From positions 82,106-146,105 of the forward strand of contig JABYQR010000078.1 in the NCBI GenBank assembly GCA_022592445.1: a stretch of 64,000 nucleotides of DNA, written 5' to 3'. The DNA comes from Cytidiella melzeri. Its lineage: Eukaryota; Basidiomycota; Agaricomycetes; Polyporales; Irpicaceae. The notes below the pieces were generated by a model, which saw nothing but the letters and a program-made list of their open reading frames with translations, searched no databases and had not been told where the DNA came from. Within the stretch, counting starts at the first letter, position 1, and each line of letters starts with the position of its first letter. Positions 57,209-64,000 of the stretch are shown one piece after another. A program made the translations under genes and the position numbers.

Positions 57209-57718
57209 CTAACCTGTTGGCATGGGGGTCAGCCAATGCTGGATAAAGTTTACATACTTTTTGAGAGGATCATCATCAGGAAGGTGTGGTATGTAAGAAA
57301 TTAGATGTATCATCAGCTCTACTTCAGACCCAGGTACAACTTTAGCACCCCCATAATGTTTTATATGTACGGCTGTGTTCCACAAATCCCTAAACTGAGG
57401 ATCTGTTAGTGGTAAATAACGGCCACATATTAGGCGCTGGTATGCAGCCTCGCCATTTTCTTTCACAGTATCTTCTGATACAGGATTGCCAATATCTTCA
57501 TTGACTCGTTTGGTGAGATTGATTTGGTTATGAACTTGATGCAGATTGAGATAGTTATGTGTGCCAGTACTCTGGCTTGCCAAGTTGCAGTTGCAGTTGT
57601 TGGAGACAGTTGGGTAATGGGATTCTGCACTGCTGTACAGGATTCCAAACACAGTCAATGTATAAAGCACCCCACTGACAATGGCAGAAATTGCAGTGAG
57701 AGAGAGTAAGAGTTGCAT
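57209..57718 (-). CDS. Hypothetical protein, 169 aa, with an N-terminal hydrophobic helix
   Basis: A complete ATG-to-stop frame on the minus strand. Residues 1-~28 (MQLLLSLTAISAIVSGVLYT) form a signal-peptide-like or anchor helix. The rest is hydrophilic with NKRVN-type motifs and a well-ordered C-terminal block (QRLICGRYLPLTDPQFRDLW; SYIPHLPDDDPLKKYVNFIQ). I do not recognise the family. It lies in CpG-depleted relic DNA, where a 169-codon frame with such even composition is unexpected, so it may be a real gene or a conserved part of an element. Confidence 0.4.
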   Translation of the reverse strand: MQLLLSLTAISAIVSGVLYTLTVFGILYSSAESHYPTVSNNCNCNLASQSTGTHNYLNLHQVHNQINLTKRVNEDIGNPVSEDTVKENGEAAYQRLICGRYLPLTDPQFRDLWNTAVHIKHYGGAKVVPGSEVELMIHLISYIPHLPDDDPLKKYVNFIQHWLTPMPTG

Positions 57719-58859
57719 GAGTTTATATGCTGTTGATAGGTGATGGAAGGGTTTTGTGTAAGGCAGCTAGCTGTAACAATAGTTTCAGTACAGTGACTTA
57801 AGGCAGGTGCAATACAAATAACAGTCTACTTACTGACCAGCGCTGGAACAACAACGAGAATTACAGCAATGGAGGTGTGTAGAAGGGCAATTTGAGAAGA
57901 GTGCAGTAAGATGGTTCACAGTGAGATGGCTAGCTATAAAAGCAGCCTCAGCACAGCAATTGAAGGCAAATTCACAGCAAAAAGTGATGCACTTACAAGC
58001 CAGCACCAAAGCAACAAAAAAAGATGAAGGGGACAATAAATGTATGCTAGGCTACAAGGATGGTAGCAAGGGGCTTTATGTATTGTTGGGTGCATGTGCA
58101 GTGCTAGTGCAGCAATTGTCTTAGATTAGCTCCTGGAATCAAGGTGATATGTCTAGAGATGTACCAGGCTCAACTGAGAGCTCATTTGTATACACGACCG
58201 GTCCTGCTTGCCACCAGAGAGCATTGCATTAGAGTTTGTGGTTGTGTTCTTTTCTCAAGTACAGTTGCCCTTGCTATCCAGCATCTTTCCCTCCTGGATT
58301 TTTTGCTCTCTTAGGCTCCACAACTTTCCAATCTGATAGGGGCACATCAGCCAATGCCTTCTGTCTCATCAAGCCTCTTGATCTTGTAACCATCACCACC
58401 ATCACACATCTGTTGCTGTGGCACTGGCTGTCCTTCTGTGTGGGTCCAAGGCACCAGGCTTTTTTTGCTTGGCAGCCCAGTAGTTGGCTGTGCAACTGCT
58501 AGTACACTTCTTGGTTCTGTGACCTCTTTTGCATTTTCCCTACCTTACATTGCTTCTGTCTTTTCTTGTTTTACATGGACTTTTTGTTGACCCTGAATGA
58601 AATCATATAGTTTCACAAAGCAAGGTCAGCTCAAGGTAGCAGAGTCTCCACAGTCCTTGTTAGGAACTAGTGTTATCATGGACGGCAAGCAGCAAGTACA
58701 ATTCCTAAAGGTTGTAAGAAATAGTACTGTTTGAGTTAGGTAACTTTGCTACTGGTAGCAGCTGGACTGGGTGATATTGCTTAGAGTAGCCATTTTGATT
58801 AGCAATTATGTTACTGATATCAAATTGAATCAAGTATAGCCTTGGATAGTTACTTGGAC
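57719..58859. other. CpG-poor DNA with a dispersed repeat
   Basis: No gene is supported. 58682-58709 (CGGCAAGCAGCAAGTACAAT and onward) matches 36310-36338. Small frames on both strands lack domains. Confidence 0.4.
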
Positions 58860-59280
58860 AAGTGACTTTGTTGTCAAAAAGGACTTCAGTAAACAACTTT
58901 GTTCCTGGTAATAATCTTGCAAAGTGATCTGGTCATGAATATTGGCTTTAGTAAGTGCATTTGTTATTGGTGACACTTGTGATAAGCAACTTGATCTGGG
59001 ATATAGTAACTGTTATATGACTATTAAATTTGATCACAAGCAAAACAAGCATGCATTGATCAAGGACATCAATGGTAGAAAAAGGCTTCATTTGTCATTA
59101 ATCTTGTGCAGTGCTCAATGCTGATGCAACAGATAGTTGTAGCACTCATTTGGTGATGCAAAACATGTGATACATGCTCACAAAACAAAGGGGTTGAAGA
59201 TCTTTTGATATAATCAACTGCAAGAATGTGTTACATGCGTCCCGTCGACGTCCGAACTGCCTCATCCCCATTAGAACTGC
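58860..59280 (+). repeat. Direct repeat block, copy 2
   Basis: Homologous to 55741-56174 in the same orientation. Divergence is large and dominated by C-T/G-A differences, which suggests old copies. Confidence 0.7.
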
Positions 59281-59546
59281 CACAGGCTGTGTTCTAGTTG
59301 TAACTCCTGCTGAGGGAGCAACTAGTGGTTGTGAAACTATGATCAGAACACATGCCACAGATACTATTGGCCCTGAGCATGAATTACCAGAAGTTGGAAG
59401 CTGACAAAACAATCTCAACCCCCACATTCTTGGAAAATGTAAATTTGTGGCTGCATCGTGGTGAGCACTGCATCTGATTGTTCCAGAAAGTTTGACAACC
59501 ACTAGTTACTCTCTAAGCAGGAGTTACAATCAGAACACAGCCTGTG
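59281..59546 (+). mobile_element. TIR element (MITE-like), full copy
   Basis: Left 59281-59338 (CACAGGCTGTGTTCTAGTTG and onward) and right 59489-59546 (ending GAACACAGCCTGTG) are imperfect inverted repeats of about 58 bp. The 150-bp middle is non-coding. Element 1's LTR begins at the next base, 59547, so the retroelement inserted precisely at, or was joined to, this end. Confidence 0.75.
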
Positions 59547-60354
59547 TGTCACGGAGCAACTGCTGCTATACTGCTAAACCCTAAACAAGGGCAGAGAAGA
59601 GGGGGAGAGGAAGTGGAAGTGGATCTCCAACAACGACAACAAGGTCAAAGTCGATGATAAGCAGGCAAGCAGGCTCAGAGGCCGGATACTGGCAGTGCAA
59701 ATGACGAAGTCAATATCAAGCTTATACTAGGTTACATTGAGTAACTCACCTGGCAGTGCAAATGACGAAGAGGTCAAGATGCAGAACCAGGAAGGGTAAG
59801 GGGTACTATATATACTGTGTCTGGGTGGTCTGTGCACCAGTTCCCACACTAGGGACTGGAGTAACTGTGGGGCTGGAGTAACAATAGAACAATAAGGGAC
59901 CAGGGTAACTGTCAGGGACCTGAGTAACTGTCAAGGACCAGGGTACAGAGAACAATAGAGCTAGAACACTAGAACAATAGAACAATAGAACAATAGAATA
60001 GGAACAATAGAACAATAGAAACTGGGCGAATCCCTGGGGAATCCCTAACAATAGACAAAAGACAATAGACGGAAGACAATAGGACAATAGGAACTAGGGG
60101 AATCCCTGGGGAATCCCTATCAATAGAAGTTGAACAATAGAACAATAGCCTAGGTTGATCTGGAACCGCTCCAGATTGAGTCTAGGGTTTAGGTCTGGAC
60201 TATTGATAAATAAGGCAGGATGTCACGTGACCCGGGTTAGGGTTAGGTCCGGTAACACTCCTAGCCGGAAAATAAGTGCTCTAGATAGGCGCCTAAGGCT
60301 GTAAACTTGTGACATTGTTGGAAAAATCCGGTCTCTGTTGGACTATCCATGTCA
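59547..60354 (-). repeat. 3' LTR of element 1
   Basis: Read on the minus strand it begins TGACATGG after the polypurine tract and ends CCGTGACA. It contains an intron-like unit at 59749-59689 (61 nt, GTGAGT...GCCAG) bordered by a direct repeat ending TTTGCACTGCCAG, exactly as in the solo LTR. Confidence 0.88.
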
Positions 60355-60372
60355 TTACCCCCCTCCTAAAAT

Positions 60373-62490
60373 TCATCGCCTCGATGAACTAAGACCAGGG
60401 ACTCTACCATCTGCCCACTCGAGGTCAGATGCAATAGCTTCTGTGATGTTCTCCAACAGTTTCCAAGTAATAGAGTCGAAGAGTGCTTTGGGCAATTTCT
60501 GAGGTGCGTTGGTGTGTCTGGCGTGGAACTCTGCAATGCTCTCTTTCGCATTGGTCAGATTTACTGCAGGTTCCCACGTTACATCGCCTTCTCCATAGCC
60601 TTTCCATTTGACTAGGTACTGCATTTGCTTCCGATAGATCCGACTGTCTAGGATCTTCTCAACTTCATAGACTTGTTGATCATCTACTATGATCGGTGCT
60701 GGTGGTTCTGGTATGAGGCCGTTTACTTCGTTTCCTCGATACGGAGATAGCCGTTTGACGTTGATGTTGTCGTGAATACGATATCCGGATTTGAGTTTGA
60801 TCCGATATGTATGTTCACCGGTCTTCTGAAGAACTGTGAAGGGACCAAGCTGTCTAGGCCCTAGCTTGTCAGACTGCTGATGTACTTTGACGTTCTTGGA
60901 AGACAACCACACAAGGTCCCCTTCCTTGAATACTGGAGTGGCTCTACGGGTGTATCCGGAAGCTTCGGCCATCTTTTCCTTAGAGAGACGCGAGGCAGCT
61001 TCGGCTTCTGCCCGAACCTGTCTGAGCTTTTCTAGGCGTGCGTCTAGATTTGGCATACAACTTTGACGACCAATGGGAATGGTAAAGTCCGGTAGATACC
61101 CGTACATGACTTCAAACGGAGAATGCTGAGTAGATGAGTTGACCCGGGAGTTGATGGCGAATTCAGCCACTGGGATGTATTCTGCCCAATCATCTTGTCG
61201 TTGGTCAACAAAGAGCCGTAGAATCTTTTCTACCTCTTGATTTGTTCTTTCCGTTTGACCATTGGCCTGAGGGTGGTAGGCGGTAGTCATGGTGCCAGTG
61301 ATGCCTAGCCGTTTGTACAACGCTTGCATGACACGAGCTGCAAACTGGGGTCCTCTATCGGATATAAACTGTCGGGAAATGCCGTGGAGCCTGAACACCT
61401 CTCTGATGTGAAGCTCGGCTATACCGTCTGCTGTGACAGTAGACTGAGTTGGAATTACATGTGTTTGCTTGCTGTACAAGTCTGTGTACACGGCAATCAT
61501 GTCAAAACCTTTACTGCGTGGGAGTGGTCCGACTAAGTCTACACCAACCACCTGCCAAGGTCCGTCTGGTACTTCGATAGGCTGTATTGGGGCAACCGGG
61601 TGCTGTGCTGATTTGGTTCGCTGACATTTGTCACATCCAAGGACGTATTGTTCTACAAATGATGCCATACGAGGCCACCAATAGTGCCGTGTTACTAGTT
61701 CCAGGGTTGCGTGTTTGCCAGGATGTCCTGCTGGTAGTGCATCGTGGCATCGACGTACAATCTCCTTTCGGACTTCTCGATCTTTAGGAATGTACAGCTT
61801 TCCTTTGTAGTACACCAGTCCGCTGTCTTCTTCCCACTCTAGTCCACCATCTGTCAACTTCCGGGGTCCGTCCTTCTTTAGCTTGGCTAATCCCTGAACC
61901 ACCTCAGCTTCTCGAAGGCTGATGTCTCTGATTCGAGCTTCCAATGGGTCTGTTTCTAGAGTACTTGAGGCAGCTATGGTTTGGAAGTATTCGGGTTTCA
62001 GCACAACTTGTTCTTTGTTGTCTGATGCATCTAGCACTTCCAAGGTTCTAACTCTGGACAGCGGGTCACCTTGAGTAAGGGTCTTTCCAGGTTTGTGGGT
62101 CAACACGAAATCAAACCAGCTAAGGTATAAGGACCACCGAGCTTGTTGTCTAGACAGGTCCTGAGCGGTACGCCAGTACTGCAGATTCTGATGATCTGTG
62201 ATAATCTCGAACGGCGCGGGTAATCCTTCTAGATAGTGACGCCAATCTTCAAGAGCTCTGATGATAGCGAGCATTTCTCGATCATAGATCTCGTAGTTCC
62301 GTTCGGCTTCGGCCATAGACTGAGACCGAAACGCTACAGGGTGCCATTGTCCATCCTCTTGTCCATCCTCTAGTTTCTGCAATAGAACTCCTCCGGTTGC
62401 AAAGCCAGACGCATCAACTTCAATACGTGTGGGACGATCAGGTTCCCATGTGACTAGAATAGGTTCCTGAGTGAACGCATCTTTGAGCAT
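60373..62490 (-). CDS. pol: Pol of element 1: RNase H, integrase and chromodomain
   Basis: One uninterrupted frame of 705 codons; the real protein starts further upstream in the reverse transcriptase. It shows RNase H (EVDASGFATGG; YDREMLAIIRALEDWRHYL; ITDHQNLQYW) and the integrase zinc finger (GHPGKH...CDKCQRTK). The D-D-E core has Asp in VGVDLVGPLP, Asp in ISDRGPQFAAR and Glu in NGQTERTNQE. A GPRQLGPF linker leads to the chromodomain (YLVKWKGYGEGDVTWEPAVN) near the C-terminus. The stop at 60373 lies next to the polypurine tract. It would integrate element cDNA, with the chromodomain steering it to modified chromatin. The intact frame suggests recent activity. Confidence 0.9.
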   Translation of the reverse strand: MLKDAFTQEPILVTWEPDRPTRIEVDASGFATGGVLLQKLEDGQEDGQWHPVAFRSQSMAEAERNYEIYDREMLAIIRALEDWRHYLEGLPAPFEIITDHQNLQYWRTAQDLSRQQARWSLYLSWFDFVLTHKPGKTLTQGDPLSRVRTLEVLDASDNKEQVVLKPEYFQTIAASSTLETDPLEARIRDISLREAEVVQGLAKLKKDGPRKLTDGGLEWEEDSGLVYYKGKLYIPKDREVRKEIVRRCHDALPAGHPGKHATLELVTRHYWWPRMASFVEQYVLGCDKCQRTKSAQHPVAPIQPIEVPDGPWQVVGVDLVGPLPRSKGFDMIAVYTDLYSKQTHVIPTQSTVTADGIAELHIREVFRLHGISRQFISDRGPQFAARVMQALYKRLGITGTMTTAYHPQANGQTERTNQEVEKILRLFVDQRQDDWAEYIPVAEFAINSRVNSSTQHSPFEVMYGYLPDFTIPIGRQSCMPNLDARLEKLRQVRAEAEAASRLSKEKMAEASGYTRRATPVFKEGDLVWLSSKNVKVHQQSDKLGPRQLGPFTVLQKTGEHTYRIKLKSGYRIHDNINVKRLSPYRGNEVNGLIPEPPAPIIVDDQQVYEVEKILDSRIYRKQMQYLVKWKGYGEGDVTWEPAVNLTNAKESIAEFHARHTNAPQKLPKALFDSITWKLLENITEAIASDLEWADGRVPGLSSSRR

Positions 62491-63333
62491 CTGAAAGGCG
62501 TTCTGTTGTGCTTCTCCCCACTTCCAAGATTGGTCTTTCTTGGTAAGATCATGTAGGGGACGAGTATGCCGTGCAAAGTCCTTGATGAAACGTCGGTAGA
62601 AGTTGGCAAATCCAATGAAACCGCGTACATCACGGAGGTTCTGTGGTACCGGCCAGTTGGTGATAGCTTCTATTTTACCCGGTCCATACGGATCTTTCCG
62701 TTACCAATGATTAGACCTAAGTACTCGACTTGTGACTGTTCAAATTCGCATTTCTCGGGGCGAAGGTACAGGTCATTGGCTTCAAGTCTTGCTAGTACTT
62801 CATGGACAAGTTTACGATGTTCCGTGATGTCTGAGCTGAAGATGAGGATGTCATCCAGGTACACTGAGACCTTTCCTTCCGCAATGAGATCAGCAAAGAT
62901 GGAGTTCATCATTGCTTGAAACGTGGCTGGAGAATTGGTCATGCCAAACAACATCACCTTAGGCTCGAACAGCCCTCGGTTTGTCACAAATGCACCCTTC
63001 CATTCGTCATTTTCTTTGATCCGAATGTTATGGTAACCCCATCGTACGTCAAACTTAGTGAAGATTTTGGCTTGACGAAGTCGATTGGTAATGTCTGATA
63101 CCAAGGGGAGTGGGTAGCGGTTTTTGATCGTGATGTCATTCAACCGTCGATAATCCTGAACAAGCCGAAGCTTGCCATCCTTCTTCTTGACGAAGAATAC
63201 CGGTGAGGCCATGGGCGACTTGGATGGGACAATATATCCTTTCGCTAGGTTTTCCTCAATAAACTTGTCTAACTCCGCTTGTTCATTGGAGACATGGGGT
63301 AGACCTTGGATCTGAACATCTTCGGGTTCTCTG
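62491..63333 (-). pseudogene. Reverse transcriptase of element 1, frame-broken at its end
   Basis: The main frame (63212-62670) encodes the palm and fingers: [53 protein letters not shown] and the YLDDILIF catalytic box. It stops at 62670 where the sequence reads GGACCGGGTA. One more C would keep the reading frame into the RNase H part, whose homology continues to 62490. Upstream, 63213-63333 carries the [15 protein letters not shown] region in the same or a neighbouring frame. Confidence 0.85.
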
Positions 63334-63993
63334 TTAGATCAATCGTGTGATCCCAGGGCTGGTGCTCTGGGAGGCGCTGTGATGCTTCTTCGGAAAAGAC
63401 TTTCTGGTGTCTGTGGTATTCTTCTGGAACCATCTGTTCGAACGTCTGTTGCTCTTTGGATTGATGGGCCTTAGCCGCAATATCTGTAGAGTACGTATAG
63501 CTAGCACAGGACCAAAGCTCTTCTTTGGTGTCCTGAATGATACCGGCTCTGAGCCAGGCTCGTCTCTGCTTCCGATTGGCTGTGATAGACTGGAAGGGTT
63601 CAAGTCTTCTTCAGCTTCCAGTTCCATTTCTCCAGTAGCCCAATTGATCTTGGGGTTTGCTTTGCAAAGCCAGGGTAGGCCTAGAATGCAATCTTCTGGT
63701 CCGATGTCCGTGACCAAAAATGTTGCGTTTTCTTTGATAGCCCCAACTTGTAGTTCGAGCTCTGCTCTGTGTGTGATACGTCCTCCTTGATTTAGAGTCC
63801 CATCGATGTTGTGGAGTGGGATCTGTCTTTCTAAGGGGACCGTACGTACTCGGTGCCGGTTGACAAAGTCTTGACTTAGGAACAATGCAGTGGCTCCTGA
63901 GTCAATCATAGCTTTGATGCCCTTTTCTCTGAACACTCCTTTGAGCGTAATTGGAACTCGGAAATGCATGCTAAGCGGGTCTATTTCAGGCAC
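63334..63993 (-). CDS. Protease region of element 1 pol
   Basis: The frame of 219 codons carries the retropepsin motif IDSGATALF near its start, then [15 protein letters not shown] and [16 protein letters not shown], typical of gypsy proteases. After about residue 140 the reading changes from protease-like to unfamiliar sequence, pointing to a one-base frame change near 63560. The true N-terminus lies outside the window. Confidence 0.75.
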   Translation of the reverse strand: MPEIDPLSMHFRVPITLKGVFREKGIKAMIDSGATALFLSQDFVNRHRVRTVPLERQIPLHNIDGTLNQGGRITHRAELELQVGAIKENATFLVTDIGPEDCILGLPWLCKANPKINWATGEMELEAEEDLNPSSLSQPIGSRDEPGSEPVSFRTPKKSFGPVLAIRTLQILRLRPINPKSNRRSNRWFQKNTTDTRKSFPKKHHSASQSTSPGITRLI

Positions 63994-64000
63994 TATGCAA

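Larger units (their letters stand above)
59547..64000 (-). mobile_element. Ty3/gypsy chromovirus, element 1, 3' part, continues past the window
   Basis: On the minus strand the order is protease, reverse transcriptase, RNase H, integrase, chromodomain, polypurine tract, LTR. Gag and the 5' LTR lie beyond base 64000. It is a different family from element 2 but shares domain order and the intron-like LTR unit. The solo LTR at 3063-3853 belongs to this family. Confidence 0.9.

Noticed and set aside
1..64000. CRISPR arrays, operons and ribosome-binding sites
   Set aside because: No regular spacer-repeat array exists, and the spliced gene structure shows eukaryotic nuclear DNA.

Overview
The window is fungal nuclear DNA, most likely from a filamentous basidiomycete (Agaricomycete, polypore-like). 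The genes are split by many short introns of about 47-65 bp with GT-AG ends and CTRAY-like branch sites. The protein families (a Zn2Cys6 regulator, a Bre4-like ArAE transporter, BCS1-like and API5 proteins) and the chromodomain Ty3/gypsy elements fit this. No tRNA, rRNA or CRISPR array was seen. All exon models come from reading splice sites by eye and checking that the joined frames stay open.

Layout. 1-3.06 kb: CpG-poor DNA without a supported gene. 3.06-5.83 kb: a solo LTR with a perfect 5-bp target duplication, followed directly by a DDE transposase gene (copy A). 6.2-7.1 kb: a cluster of a 13-nt motif. 7.1-35.4 kb: the host gene block. It holds an unknown one-TM protein, a 'putative sensor'-like membrane protein (-), a TIR element between divergent genes, a Zn2Cys6 transcription factor, an OB-fold protein (-), an ArAE/Bre4-like transporter, API5, a MAPR/Dap1-like heme-binding protein and a BCS1-like AAA ATPase. 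Two roughly 3-kb stretches (11.25-14.39 and 29.75-32.73 kb) hold no gene I can defend. The transcription factor and transporter lie about 4 kb apart, but nothing shows that they work together.

36.2-43.1 kb: a two-gene module between short direct repeats. One gene encodes a 287-aa protein of unknown function. The other is a large, intron-rich, transposase-like gene of what I take to be the DUF6729 type, with a candidate D-D-E triad and zinc-binding motifs. 43.2-50.8 kb: a complete LTR-to-LTR Ty3/gypsy chromovirus (element 2) whose pol is broken by many single-base frameshifts. 50.8-59.5 kb: a graveyard of nested, CpG-depleted relics. It contains a transposase copy (copy B) split by a related LTR, two open reading frames of unknown function, a repeated ~430-bp block and two copies of a TIR element. 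59.5-64 kb: the 3' part of a second chromovirus (element 1, minus strand) that runs out of the window; its LTR belongs to the same family as the solo LTR at 3.06 kb.

The observation I would follow first is in the LTRs. Both LTR families carry what looks like a 60-67-nt spliceosomal intron exactly bounded by a 20-21-nt direct repeat, downstream of the TATA box. The second is the two-gene module at 36.2-43.1 kb.
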